Assembly: GCF_900112335.1 (NCBI RefSeq)
Contig: NZ_FOLG01000009.1
Span: forward strand, 62,001 to 126,000
Source of the DNA: Tropicimonas isoalkanivorans
GTDB taxonomy: Bacteria > Pseudomonadota > Alphaproteobacteria > Rhodobacterales > Rhodobacteraceae
Reading direction: 5' to 3'
DNA: 64,000 nt
Shown here: positions 1 to 8,712 of the stretch, in pieces
How positions within the stretch are numbered: the first letter of the stretch is position 1
How the letters are laid out: every line of letters begins with the position of its first letter
Translations under genes and position numbers: made by a program
Notes under the pieces: generated by a model
The model's database searches: none
What the model was told of the DNA's origin: nothing
Seen by the model: the letters and a program-made list of their open reading frames with translations, nothing else

Positions 1-1043
1 CGGACCAGTCGCTCTTCGTCTGTGCCAGTGCCGGGAACCACGCGCAGGGCGTGGCTTATGTCTGCCGCCATTTCGGCGTGAAAGGCGTGGTCTTCATGCC
101 GGTGACGACGCCGCAGCAGAAGATCCATAAAACGCGCACCTTCGGTGGCGACAGCATCGAGATCCGCCTGATTGGCGACTATTTCGACAACACGCTCGCG
201 GAGGCGCAACGCTGGTGCGTCGAAGCAGGCGGGCATTTCCTCGCACCGTTCGACGATGCCGACGTCATCGAAGGTCAGGCGTCGGTGATGGCCGAGGTGC
301 TGGACGAGATCGGACCGCCGGACATGGTGATCCTGCCGGTGGGTGGCGGGGGTCTCGCGGCGGGGGTGACGCGCTATCTGGAGGATGTCGCGCCCATGGT
401 CGGGCTGCGCTTCGTGGAGCCGGCGGGCGGAGCGAGCCTGACAGCGGCGGTAGCGGCGGGCCATCCGGTCACATTGCCCAAGGTCAACACCTTCGTCGAC
501 GGGGCGGCAGTGGCTCGCATCGGTGCCCTGCCCTTCGAGTCGCTCTCCGGCGTTGCGCCGGCCGATGTGCTCCTGGCGCCGGAGGACCGGATCTGCACGA
601 CGATCCTAGAGATGCTGAACGTGGAGGGCATCGTGCTGGAACCGGCCGGCGCGATGTCGGTGGACGTACTGCCGGACCTCGCCAACCAGGTGCGGGGGCG
701 CCGGGTCGTTTGCGTGACCTCTGGCGGCAATTTCGATTTCGAGCGCCTGCCGGAAGTGAAGGAGCGCGCCCAGCGGTATTCCGGGGTGAAGAAGTACATC
801 ATCCTGCGGCTTCCCCAGCGGCCCGGCGCTCTCAGGGATTTTCTCGACTTGCTTGGACCGGAGGACGACATCGCCCGATTCGAGTACATGAAGAAATCGG
901 CACGCAACTTCGGGTCCGTGCTACTGGGGATCGAGACGGCGCAAGCGGCCAATTTCACAGCCCTCTTTGCGCGGCTGGATGCGCACGGTTTCATCTACAA
1001 CGACATCACGAATAACGAGACGCTGGCCGAATTCGTCATCTAG
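1..1043 (+). CDS. ilvA: Threonine ammonia-lyase (threonine dehydratase), 5' end outside window
   Basis: This PLP enzyme deaminates threonine to 2-oxobutanoate, the first step of isoleucine synthesis. The reading frame is open from base 3, so the N-terminus, including the PLP lysine, lies outside the window. Visible are the SAGNHAQG motif at the very edge, the glycine-rich phosphate-binding loop PVGGGGLAAG, and a C-terminal regulatory domain beginning near KKYIILRLPQRPGALRDFL. That domain is a single ACT-like unit, as in the shorter IlvA forms. The gene ends with TAG and overlaps the convergent Hpt gene by 4 bases. A catabolic threonine dehydratase is the alternative; the C-terminal domain favours the biosynthetic type. 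Confidence 0.9.
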   Translation, partial: DQSLFVCASAGNHAQGVAYVCRHFGVKGVVFMPVTTPQQKIHKTRTFGGDSIEIRLIGDYFDNTLAEAQRWCVEAGGHFLAPFDDADVIEGQASVMAEVLDEIGPPDMVILPVGGGGLAAGVTRYLEDVAPMVGLRFVEPAGGASLTAAVAAGHPVTLPKVNTFVDGAAVARIGALPFESLSGVAPADVLLAPEDRICTTILEMLNVEGIVLEPAGAMSVDVLPDLANQVRGRRVVCVTSGGNFDFERLPEVKERAQRYSGVKKYIILRLPQRPGALRDFLDLLGPEDDIARFEYMKKSARNFGSVLLGIETAQAANFTALFARLDAHGFIYNDITNNETLAEFVI

Positions 1044-1393
1044 GCGCGGCGCACCGTGGAGTCCTCGGCCGCAAGCCCGGCCACGCCATCAAGGAACGCC
1101 GTCCGCGAGTTTTCATAGTTTTCGAAAATCGGCTGCAGGTCGACCTCCTCCGCCCGGCCCTCCACGGCCAGCCTCTCGCTTTTCAGACACAGCCTTGCGA
1201 GGTCTCGAAAACCGAGGTTCGCGGCGCACCCCTTGAGGAAATGAAGATCCTCTTCGTAGAGATCCGGACTCGGCTTCTCTCTCAGCCGTGCGAGCAGCGC
1301 TTCGACCTCCTCCAGAAACAGGTCCACCACCGCCTCGAATTCGGACGGGCCGATCTCCGAACGCAATTCCGTCACGCGAGCCCAGTCGATCAT
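1040..1393 (-). CDS. Hpt (histidine phosphotransfer) domain protein
   Basis: This 117-residue protein is a stand-alone histidine phosphotransfer domain, which carries phosphate between a histidine kinase and a response regulator in the cytoplasm. The motif HFLKGCAANLGF contains the expected phospho-accepting histidine (residue 51) followed by the usual LKG and small-residue pattern, and the rest is predicted helical and acidic. An AAAGGA ribosome-binding site precedes the ATG. It diverges from a response-regulator/phosphatase gene 156 bases away, which makes that protein the natural partner. No histidine kinase is encoded nearby, so the phosphate source is unknown. Confidence 0.85.
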   Translation of the reverse strand: MIDWARVTELRSEIGPSEFEAVVDLFLEEVEALLARLREKPSPDLYEEDLHFLKGCAANLGFRDLARLCLKSERLAVEGRAEEVDLQPIFENYENSRTAFLDGVAGLAAEDSTVRRA

Positions 1394-1549
1394 GTCGGAT
1401 CCTTTCCCCAGACTATGGGCGATGACGATCCACCTAACCGGGCACGCTTAAGAAAGCCTTGAGTGGGGAAAGCGATTCAAATACCTCGCTTCATTCGACG
1501 TTAATCCAGGTGTGAAAGGGCATGTGGAAACGAGTTTATCGGCCCCAGG

Positions 1550-2842
1550 GTGTTTCCATTGCCGACTGCCTGCGAGTCCATCAGCGTCATTCCCGAGGGG
1601 GGCAGGCTTCTTCCGCGCTGTGTGATGGTCGTGGACGACAGCCGCTTGCAGCGCCGCATCCTGTCCGCCCTGCTCAACCGGTGGGGCTACTGCGTGGAGG
1701 AAGCGGAATCCGCACCGCAGGCTCTGGAGAAATGCAGTATCAACCCGCCGGACATCGTCATCAGCGACTGGATGATGCCGCAGATGAACGGCCTGGAATT
1801 CTGTCGGGCATTTCGGCGGATGCAGCGGGACACCTACGGGTATTTCATCCTGCTGACCTCGAAGTCGCAGTCGCTTGAAGTCGTTCAGGGGCTGGATGCA
1901 GGAGCCGACGATTTTCTGACGAAGCCGGTGAACGGCGACGAATTGCGCGCGCGGCTGAATGCCGGCGAACGCGTTTTGTCGATGGAAAAGGAACTGGTCG
2001 ATAAGAATGCCCTTCTGACCAGCACTCTTCAGGAGTTGCAGACACTCTACGATTCCCTCGATAGCGACCTGACGGAGGCGCGAAAGCTCCAGCAGTCCCT
2101 CGTTCGGGAGCGATTTCGAGATTTCGGAGGCTCGCAGATTTCCCTGCTCCTGCGGCCGAGCGGCCATGTGGGCGGGGATCTCGTCGGGTTTTTCCCGATC
2201 AACGCGCACCGGATCGCGGCCTTCGCCATTGACGTTGCCGGCCATGGAGTCGCCTCCGCGCTGATGACCGCGCGCCTTGCCGGGTTCCTCTCAAGCACGT
2301 CGCCGGATCAGAATGTGGCGCTCTTCGAAAGCGAGTACGGTATCTATGACGCCCACCCGCCGGAGGAGGTCGCGGCCCAGCTCAACGCGCTCATGCTGAC
2401 CGAGCTGGAGACGGAAACCTACTTCACACTCCTGCTTGCCGATATCGACCTGGTGAGCGGGGACGTCCGGCTGGTCCAGGCCGGGCACCCCTACCCGGCC
2501 GTGCAGCGCGCGGATGGCAGCGTTGAGTTTCTGGGCCGGGGAGGCCATCCCGTCGGGCTGTTCCCGGAAGCGCGGTTCGAGCCGGTTGTGACGCGACTCG
2601 CGCCAGGCGACCGCCTTTTCATTTCCTCCGATGGCGTGACGGAGTGCGAGTCTCCCGACGGCAAGATGCTCGACACGGACGGCCTCGTGGATCTGCTGGG
2701 CAGAAATCGCAGTCTCCGAGGGCCGGACTTCATGGAATCCCTCGTGTGGGATCTGGCGCGCTTCGGCGGTGAGCAGGAATTCTCGGACGATGTTTCGGCG
2801 GTCCTGTTCGAGTTCAATGCGCCGAAATGCAACGTGGACTGA
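1550..2842 (+). CDS. Response regulator with PP2C (SpoIIE/RsbU-type) phosphatase domain
   Basis: An N-terminal receiver domain (about residues 24-140) has the acidic pair D29/D30, phospho-acceptor D73 in the ISDWMMP motif, T103 and K125. A coiled-coil linker (about 140-190) leads to a C-terminal PP2C-like serine phosphatase domain with the metal-binding stretches GGDLVG, AIDVAGHG and SSDGVTE. Proteins of this build usually dephosphorylate an anti-sigma-factor antagonist in a partner-switching pathway. I see no anti-sigma or antagonist gene here, so the target is unknown. Translation probably begins at GTG 1550; a GTG near the receiver domain is the alternative. The divergent Hpt gene is the likely phosphodonor partner. 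Confidence 0.85.
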   Translation: MFPLPTACESISVIPEGGRLLPRCVMVVDDSRLQRRILSALLNRWGYCVEEAESAPQALEKCSINPPDIVISDWMMPQMNGLEFCRAFRRMQRDTYGYFILLTSKSQSLEVVQGLDAGADDFLTKPVNGDELRARLNAGERVLSMEKELVDKNALLTSTLQELQTLYDSLDSDLTEARKLQQSLVRERFRDFGGSQISLLLRPSGHVGGDLVGFFPINAHRIAAFAIDVAGHGVASALMTARLAGFLSSTSPDQNVALFESEYGIYDAHPPEEVAAQLNALMLTELETETYFTLLLADIDLVSGDVRLVQAGHPYPAVQRADGSVEFLGRGGHPVGLFPEARFEPVVTRLAPGDRLFISSDGVTECESPDGKMLDTDGLVDLLGRNRSLRGPDFMESLVWDLARFGGEQEFSDDVSAVLFEFNAPKCNVD

Positions 2843-2845
2843 CCG

Positions 2846-3280
2846 CTAGAGCAGCGAGCGCATGAAGCTGCGATCGCCTGCGTTGCCCAGGCTCTCCGCC
2901 GCTTCCGCGATGGGCAGCCAGACCGGCATGTGCTCAGGTTCGCTTGGCCATCCAAGCTGGCGGCCCGGGCGGCCAAGGTAGACGGTGCAGAGCTTCTCTG
3001 CCCACAGGTCGTAGTCCGGCATGTAGGTGAACCTCCGAAACGCGCCGAGGCGGCGTTGCAGCCGCATCGTCCAACCCGTCTCCTCGTAGACTTCACGATG
3101 CAAGGCGGCGACCGGCTGTTCCCCGGGATCGATCCCGCCGCCGGGCAACTGAAGCTCCATGAGCGGCCGCGCCTGATGGGTCAGAAGGACCAACCCACCC
3201 CGCCGAAGGATCGCGTAGGCGCCCGGCCTGAGGACGTACCGCCTGCCGCGCTGCACCCGTTCCCCGACCCTCGGGATCAT
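2846..3280 (-). CDS. NUDIX hydrolase
   Basis: This 144-residue NUDIX hydrolase carries the complete NUDIX box GGGIDPGEQPVAALHREVYEETGW, written here only to locate it: G-x5-E-x7-REVxEExGW around residues 60-84. It would hydrolyse a nucleoside diphosphate linked to another moiety; the substrate cannot be told from sequence. I chose the ATG at 3280 because an AAGGGG ribosome-binding site precedes it. An open frame extends 70 residues further upstream, but that stretch is arginine-rich and lies over the hslO start, so I treat it as non-coding. It runs divergently from hslO and convergently with the phosphatase gene. Confidence 0.85.
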   Translation of the reverse strand: MIPRVGERVQRGRRYVLRPGAYAILRRGGLVLLTHQARPLMELQLPGGGIDPGEQPVAALHREVYEETGWTMRLQRRLGAFRRFTYMPDYDLWAEKLCTVYLGRPGRQLGWPSEPEHMPVWLPIAEAAESLGNAGDRSFMRSLL

Positions 3281-3357
3281 CCGCCGCCCCTTTTCATGAT
3301 GCGTTGCCGCCCCTACATCGCTGCGGTATGCCAGCGACAGGCGCGCAAGGAAACCCC

Positions 3358-4353
3358 ATGACTCTCGGATCAAGAATCGCGTGGGACGATACCGTCCTGC
3401 CCTTCCAACTCGATCGTTCCGACATACGCGGGCGGATCGCCCGGCTCGACTCCGTTCTCGACCGCGTACTGGAACAGCACGACTACCCACCCGCTATCGA
3501 GGCACTGGTGGCGGAGATGACGCTGCTGACCGCGCTGATCGGCCAGACGATCAAGCTGCGCTGGAAGCTCTCTCTGCAAGTGCGCGGCGACGGACCGGCG
3601 CGGTTGATCGCGACGGATTATTACAGCCCTCCGGAAGAAGGGGCGCCGGCGCGAATCCGGGCCTATGCCAGCTACGACGACAGCCGGCCGCTGGACGGGA
3701 ACCCATTCGACCTGATCGGCCGCGGATACTTCGCGATCCTGATCGACCAGGGTAAAGGCACGACGCCATACCAGGGGATCACGCCCATCGCGGGCCGGAG
3801 CCTGGCGCAGTGTGCTGAAACGTATTTCGCACAGTCCGAACAGCTCCCCACCCGGTTTGCGCTCGGTTTCGGCCATTCCTCGCACCCCGGCCATGGCGGC
3901 TGGCGGGGCGGCGGCGTGATGCTTCAGTCCATGCCAAAGGCCTCACCCGGAGCGACACCGGCGCCGGAGGGTGGCGAAAAACGGCTGCTGAGCGCCGAAG
4001 ATTTCCTGACTGGCGAGGAAGAGGAACACTGGGAACGGGCGAACATCTTGCTCGACACGGTCGAGGACCTGGAACTGGTCGGCCCGCGCGTTCAGCCGAC
4101 CGATCTGCTGGTGCGACTGTTCCACGAGGAAGGGCCGCGGGTGTTCGACGCCCAACCGGTGGAATTCGGGTGCACCTGTTCGCCGGCCAAGGTGCGGCAG
4201 TCGCTGTCAATCTACTCGGCGCGCGACATCTCGCACATGACGACGGAGGACGGCATCGTGACGGCGGACTGCCAGTTCTGCGGGGCGTATTACGAGTTCG
4301 ACCCGGCGACGCTCGGTTTCGAGGCGGAGGAGGCGCCGGGTGACGACGCGTGA
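3358..4353 (+). CDS. hslO: Hsp33 redox-activated chaperone
   Basis: Hsp33 is a cytoplasmic holdase that is activated when oxidation releases a zinc ion from four cysteines. The C-terminal zinc site is intact: C272 and C274 in the CxC motif, then C305 and C308 in CQFC. The N-terminal domain matches Hsp33, with the stretch QLRGDGP-like VRGDGPARLIATDY and the GHGGWRGGG loop. The start at ATG 3358 follows an AAGG ribosome-binding site; an upstream in-frame ATG at 3304 would add 18 residues lying over the NUDIX promoter. The stop overlaps the next NUDIX gene by 14 bases, so the two are probably co-transcribed with cca. The product is 331 residues, slightly longer than the E. coli protein. Confidence 0.93.
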   Translation: MTLGSRIAWDDTVLPFQLDRSDIRGRIARLDSVLDRVLEQHDYPPAIEALVAEMTLLTALIGQTIKLRWKLSLQVRGDGPARLIATDYYSPPEEGAPARIRAYASYDDSRPLDGNPFDLIGRGYFAILIDQGKGTTPYQGITPIAGRSLAQCAETYFAQSEQLPTRFALGFGHSSHPGHGGWRGGGVMLQSMPKASPGATPAPEGGEKRLLSAEDFLTGEEEEHWERANILLDTVEDLELVGPRVQPTDLLVRLFHEEGPRVFDAQPVEFGCTCSPAKVRQSLSIYSARDISHMTTEDGIVTADCQFCGAYYEFDPATLGFEAEEAPGDDA

Positions 4354-4945
4354 CGATCTTCGGGCGCGGCTGAAAGCGGCCATCGCGGCACCGGGGCACC
4401 CGTCGTCGGACTACGACCTGAACCCCGACGTGGTGCTGCCCGCAGGCCGGCGCCTCCGGGCGGCGGCGGTGCTGGTTCCGGTGGCGCTGGAGGAACGGGG
4501 CGCGCGGCTCTATCTGACCAAGCGCTCGTCGCGGCTCAAGCATCACCCGGGCCAGGTGGCGTTTCCGGGCGGCAAGGTGGACGAGGGCGACGCGAATGCG
4601 ACCGCGGCCGCTCTACGCGAGGCCCACGAAGAAATCGGATTGCGGCCAGAGAACGTGGAAGTGCTGGGCACCCTTCCGAGCCACGAAACGGTCACCAGCT
4701 TTCAGATGACGCCGATCCTGGGCCTTCTGCGGGACGGGTTCGAGCCGGTGCCGGAACCTGGCGAGGTTCAGGAGGTCTTTTCCGTGCCGCTCGATTTGGT
4801 CGTCACCCCGTCCCGCTTTTCGGTAGAGCGGCGGCGCTGGCGCGGGAACTGGCGGCGGTATTACACGGTGCCGCACGGACCCTATTACATCTGGGGTGCG
4901 ACGGCTCGGATCCTGCGGGCGCTGGCAGACAGGATGTCGGGCTGA
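4340..4945 (+). CDS. NUDIX hydrolase, CoA-pyrophosphatase (NudL-like) family
   Basis: This 201-residue protein has the extended motif of the CoA-diphosphatase branch of the NUDIX family. LTKRSSRLKHHPGQVAFPGG precedes the core box, which continues with AALREAHEEIGL. Family members cleave coenzyme A or its derivatives to 4'-phosphopantetheine and ADP. The start is GTG at 4340, inside the 3' end of hslO (14-base overlap), and the stop overlaps cca in an ATGA junction, so the three genes form a coupled operon. Substrate choice between CoA and other nucleotides is inferred from the family only. Confidence 0.85.
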   Translation: MTTRDDLRARLKAAIAAPGHPSSDYDLNPDVVLPAGRRLRAAAVLVPVALEERGARLYLTKRSSRLKHHPGQVAFPGGKVDEGDANATAAALREAHEEIGLRPENVEVLGTLPSHETVTSFQMTPILGLLRDGFEPVPEPGEVQEVFSVPLDLVVTPSRFSVERRRWRGNWRRYYTVPHGPYYIWGATARILRALADRMSG

Positions 4946-6093
4946 TGCGGATCGCGGCCCCCTGGCTGGAGCTTCCGGCGGTTCAGCAAGTCTGCACATT
5001 GCTGGAAGCTGCAGGACATCGGGCGCTCTATGTCGGGGGATGCGTGCGCAACACGCTGCTCGGCTATCCGGTCTCCGACCATGACCTTTCAACTGACGCG
5101 CCGCCCGAAGCGGTGATCGCCGTCATGGAAGACGCAGGGCTGAAGGTCATTCCCACAGGCATCGAGCACGGCACGGTGACGGTGTTGGCCGACGGCGAGC
5201 CCTTCGAGATCACCACCTTCCGGCATGACATCGAAACCGATGGTCGCCGCGCTGTCGTGCATTTTGCCACGGATGTCGCCGAAGATGCCCGGCGGCGCGA
5301 TTTTACGATGAATGCGATCTATTGCGACCGGCGGGGGGAGATCGTCGATCCTCTGGACGGCATGCCGGACCTGCGGGCGCGCCGCCTTCGTTTCGTTGGA
5401 CGCGCATCGGAACGGGTGCAGGAGGACTATCTGCGCATTCTGAGGTTCTTCCGCTTTTCCGCCTGGTATGCCGATCCTGAACAGGGGATGGACCCGGAAG
5501 CGCTGGCCGCCTGCGCGGAGCATCTGGACGGGTTGGCGCGGATCTCGGCGGAACGGATCGGAGGCGAGGTGCGCAAGCTGTTGTCGGCCCCCGAGCCGAG
5601 CCATGCGGTCTCGGTCATGGAGACGACGGGCGTTCTGGGTGCGATCCTTCCGGGAACCGACGTGACGGCGCTGCCGATCCTCGTGCACCTGGAAGAGCAG
5701 CTAAGCCGAGCGCCGGACCCGATCCTGCGCCTTGCCTCACTCGGTGGCGAGAGCGTGGCGGAGCGGCTGCGGCTGAGCAAAACGGAGGCACGCCAGCTCG
5801 ACTTGCTGGGCGAAGCGGCACGGTCGGGTCAGGGGGCGGCGGAGCTGGGCTATCGCCTTGGCGCGCACGATGGCGTCGCGGCGGTACTGCTCCATTCGGC
5901 GCTTCTGGGCGTGGCGCCTGCCCGGACGGCGCTGGACGATCTGCGCCGAGGTGCGAAAGCGGAATGTCCGATTGCTGCGCGGGATCTTATGCCGCGCTTT
6001 CGCGGGTCCGAGATCGGTCGGGAGTTGAAGGCGCGAGAGCGGCGCTGGATTGACTCCGGTTTCACGCTCACCCGCGAGGAGTTGTTGGCTTGA
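4945..6093 (+). CDS. cca: CCA tRNA nucleotidyltransferase
   Basis: The enzyme adds or repairs the CCA end of tRNAs. The class II nucleotidyltransferase head is clear: the YVGGCVRN motif (residues 29-36), metal-binding D45 and D47 in DHDL, and RRRDFTMNA, followed by the ERVQEDYLRILRFFRF segment. The tail is alpha-helical. The asparagine after GGCVR, where many families have aspartate, looks normal for alphaproteobacteria. Its ATG overlaps the stop of the NUDIX gene (ATGA), so it is translationally coupled. A poly(A) polymerase is the only serious alternative; the length (382 residues) and head sequence favour CCA-adding enzyme. Confidence 0.93.
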   Translation: MRIAAPWLELPAVQQVCTLLEAAGHRALYVGGCVRNTLLGYPVSDHDLSTDAPPEAVIAVMEDAGLKVIPTGIEHGTVTVLADGEPFEITTFRHDIETDGRRAVVHFATDVAEDARRRDFTMNAIYCDRRGEIVDPLDGMPDLRARRLRFVGRASERVQEDYLRILRFFRFSAWYADPEQGMDPEALAACAEHLDGLARISAERIGGEVRKLLSAPEPSHAVSVMETTGVLGAILPGTDVTALPILVHLEEQLSRAPDPILRLASLGGESVAERLRLSKTEARQLDLLGEAARSGQGAAELGYRLGAHDGVAAVLLHSALLGVAPARTALDDLRRGAKAECPIAARDLMPRFRGSEIGRELKARERRWIDSGFTLTREELLA

Positions 6094-6147
6094 CGTGCCT
6101 TTCCGCGCCCGCGATGGTCCCGCGAGCCGACTCCGAGAGACACGACC

Positions 6148-6744
6148 ATGTCGCCTGACGCCTTCATCACCCTGGTTCCACTCGCCACCGTCGCTGCCTG
6201 GACTCCCGGACCCAACAACGCCCTCGTCGCGAGTTCCGGCGCCACCTTCGGCCTGCGCCGGACGTGGCCACACGTGCTCGGCATCGGCCTGGGCTTTCCA
6301 CTGATGATCTTCCTCGTCGGCTTCTTCTTCGGCGGACTGTTCCAGACCTATCCGATCTTGCGGGAAGGGCTGCGGTGGATCGGAGCGGCCATCCTGCTCT
6401 GGCTCGCCTGGAAAATCGCCACGTCCGGCGGCACGAGTTCAGCCGGCGGCACGCCCCGCCCGTTCACTTTCTGGGAGGCGGCAGCCTTTCAGTGGATCAA
6501 TCCGAAGGGGTGGGCCTTTGCCGTGGCGCTCACCAGCCAGTTCGTCTCGCCCGACGCCCCGTTGCTGTCCGCCCTCGCCGTAAGCTCCGTGTTCCTGATC
6601 GTCGGCCTGGGAAGCGCCACGACCTGGGCTGTGCTCGGACAGGCGATCACGCGGTGGGTGAACACAGAGCACCGCCTGCGCTGGTTCAACATGGCGATGG
6701 GCGCGATCATTGCGGGCTGTGTCGTGTTGCTCTTTCTGGATTGA
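6148..6744 (+). CDS. LysE/RhtB family amino-acid exporter
   Basis: This is a 198-residue inner-membrane protein with about six hydrophobic segments. The family signature TPGPNNALVASSGATFGLRR near the N-terminus is the LysE/RhtB motif, and the central FQWINPKGWAFA stretch is also typical. Such proteins export amino acids or related metabolites by proton antiport. The substrate cannot be deduced. It begins 54 bases after cca, and a hairpin (TTGACG/CGTCAA arms, about 6741-6770) spans its stop codon, possibly ending the transcript before the ABC transporter operon. Confidence 0.88.
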   Translation: MSPDAFITLVPLATVAAWTPGPNNALVASSGATFGLRRTWPHVLGIGLGFPLMIFLVGFFFGGLFQTYPILREGLRWIGAAILLWLAWKIATSGGTSSAGGTPRPFTFWEAAAFQWINPKGWAFAVALTSQFVSPDAPLLSALAVSSVFLIVGLGSATTWAVLGQAITRWVNTEHRLRWFNMAMGAIIAGCVVLLFLD

Positions 6745-6858
6745 CGCAAGGTCCTGCCCAGGACGTCAATCGCGCGCCCTTTCGCTTTCCGCTCCCACGG
6801 TTTTCCTGTAACAGGAGCGGACTAGGTACAGCCCCGAATGCGCGCCGAGGAAGCCCCG

Positions 6859-8712
6859 ATGTTTCGACATTTCGAGAACATCGTCGACCCTTATACGTCC
6901 TATGAGGAGAACGACACGCCGCCGCAGCGGCTGTGGCCCTTTCTGTGGGCCTATGCGCAGCCGTTCCGAAAGTGGTTCGTCGTTGCGGCGCTGCTGTCGA
7001 TCCTCGTTGCGGCGGTCGAAGTGGGCCTGATCCACTACATGGGCCGCGTTGTCGACATCCTCTCGAACGGCGCGCCGGAGCAGGTCTGGCAGCAACATCG
7101 CTGGGAACTGATCGGGATCGCCGCCTTCGTGTTGATCCTCAGGCCGGTCCTGCAGGCGTTGGATGTGCTGATTCTGAACAACGGGCTGATGCCGAACTTC
7201 GGAACCCTGATCCGTTGGCGCGCGCACCGGCACGTCCTGCGTCAGTCCGTCGGCTGGTTCGAGAACGATTTCGCCGGCCGCATCGCCAACCGGATCATGC
7301 AGACCCCGCCCTCGGCCAACGAGGCGATGTTCCAGGTGTTCGACGCGATCACGTTTTCCCTTGCCTACCTTGCCGGGGCTGCTGTCCTGCTGGCGGAGGC
7401 CGACATACGCCTCGTGCTTCCGATGCTGATATGGTTCGTGCTCTATGGCGCACTGCTTCACTGGACGATTTCCCGCGTCGGCCCGGCTTCCAAGGCCGCG
7501 TCGGACGCCCGCAGCGAGGTAACGGGCCGGGTGGTGGACAGCTATTCCAACATCCATTCGGTCAAGATGTTCGCACATCACGACCGTGAACTGGACTACG
7601 CCAAGGAGGCGATCGAGGAGACGCGGCGCACGTTCCGCAAGGAAATGCGGATCTACAGCGTCATGGACATCGCGCTAACCGCGCTGAACGGGTGGCTGAT
7701 CGTCGGCGTCGTGGGCTGGGCGGTGGCGCTCTGGATGCAGGGCATGGCCAGTGTGGGCGTGGTGGCGGCAGCAACGGCACTAACGCTTCGGCTCAATGCG
7801 ATGACCGGCTGGATCATGTGGGCGGTGTCGTCGTTCTTCCGCAACCTCGGGGTGGTCGCGGAAGGGATGGAGACCATTGCCCAACCCATCAGCCTTGTCG
7901 ATCCGCCGGCCGCGCCGCCGCTTCGGCTGACCGACGGTCGTATCGTATTCGAGAACGTGAGCCACCACTACGGGCGCGGCGCTGGCGGGATCGACAGGCT
8001 GTCGATCACCATCCAACCTGGAGAGAAGGTCGGGCTTATCGGCAGGTCCGGGGCGGGAAAGTCCACATTGGTAAAGCTGCTCCTGCGGTTCTACGACGTC
8101 GAGGCGGGCCGCATTTTGATTGACGGACAGGACATTCGGAGCGTCAGCCAGGAGAGCCTACGCCGAAACATCGGCATGGTGCAGCAGGACACCGCGCTGC
8201 TTCATCGCTCGATCCGGGAGAACATCCTGTATGGGCGGCCGGAGGCGAATGATGCCGAGATGATCGCAGCCGCTGACCGCGCGGCAGCCACGACGTTTAT
8301 CCGGGATCTTTCCGACCAGGAGGGCAACACGGGCTACGCGGCCCGAGTGGGCGAGCGTGGCGTGAAGCTGTCCGGCGGCCAACGGCAGCGGATCGCCCTG
8401 GCGCGAGCCATCCTGAAGGACGCGCCGATCCTGGTGCTGGACGAGGCAACCTCTGCCCTGGATTCGGAGATCGAGGCGGCAATCCAGGACACGCTCTACG
8501 GTGTGATGGAAGGCAAGACGGTCATCGCCATCGCGCACCGCCTGTCCACCATCGCGCGGATGGACCGGATCCTGGTGCTCGACGAAGGGCATGTCGTCGA
8601 GGAAGGCTCGCATGCGGAGCTTCTGGCGCTCGGCGGGCTCTATGCACGCTTCTGGGAGCGGCAGTCGGGCGGGTTCATCGGCATGGACCCGGGATCGCAG
8701 GCCGCCGAATGA
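6859..8712 (+). CDS. ABC exporter half-transporter (fused permease-ATPase), first of pair
   Basis: This 617-residue protein joins a six-helix ABC exporter membrane domain (about residues 30-330) to an ATPase domain. The ATPase shows Walker A GRSGAGKST, signature LSGGQRQR, Walker B ILVLDEATSALD with the catalytic glutamate, and the H-loop in AIAHRLST. ATG 6859 was preferred over ATG 6838 because GAGGAA lies just upstream of it. Its stop overlaps the start of a second half-transporter (ATGA at 8709), so the two probably form a heterodimer. Both active sites look catalytically complete. The substrate is unknown; lipid or drug export is typical of this subfamily. Confidence 0.9.
   Translation: MFRHFENIVDPYTSYEENDTPPQRLWPFLWAYAQPFRKWFVVAALLSILVAAVEVGLIHYMGRVVDILSNGAPEQVWQQHRWELIGIAAFVLILRPVLQALDVLILNNGLMPNFGTLIRWRAHRHVLRQSVGWFENDFAGRIANRIMQTPPSANEAMFQVFDAITFSLAYLAGAAVLLAEADIRLVLPMLIWFVLYGALLHWTISRVGPASKAASDARSEVTGRVVDSYSNIHSVKMFAHHDRELDYAKEAIEETRRTFRKEMRIYSVMDIALTALNGWLIVGVVGWAVALWMQGMASVGVVAAATALTLRLNAMTGWIMWAVSSFFRNLGVVAEGMETIAQPISLVDPPAAPPLRLTDGRIVFENVSHHYGRGAGGIDRLSITIQPGEKVGLIGRSGAGKSTLVKLLLRFYDVEAGRILIDGQDIRSVSQESLRRNIGMVQQDTALLHRSIRENILYGRPEANDAEMIAAADRAAATTFIRDLSDQEGNTGYAARVGERGVKLSGGQRQRIALARAILKDAPILVLDEATSALDSEIEAAIQDTLYGVMEGKTVIAIAHRLSTIARMDRILVLDEGHVVEEGSHAELLALGGLYARFWERQSGGFIGMDPGSQAAE

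Noticed and set aside
3281-3490. 70-residue N-terminal extension of the NUDIX protein at 2846-3280
   Set aside because: Arginine-rich, overlaps the start of hslO, and the internal ATG at 3280 has a good ribosome-binding site.
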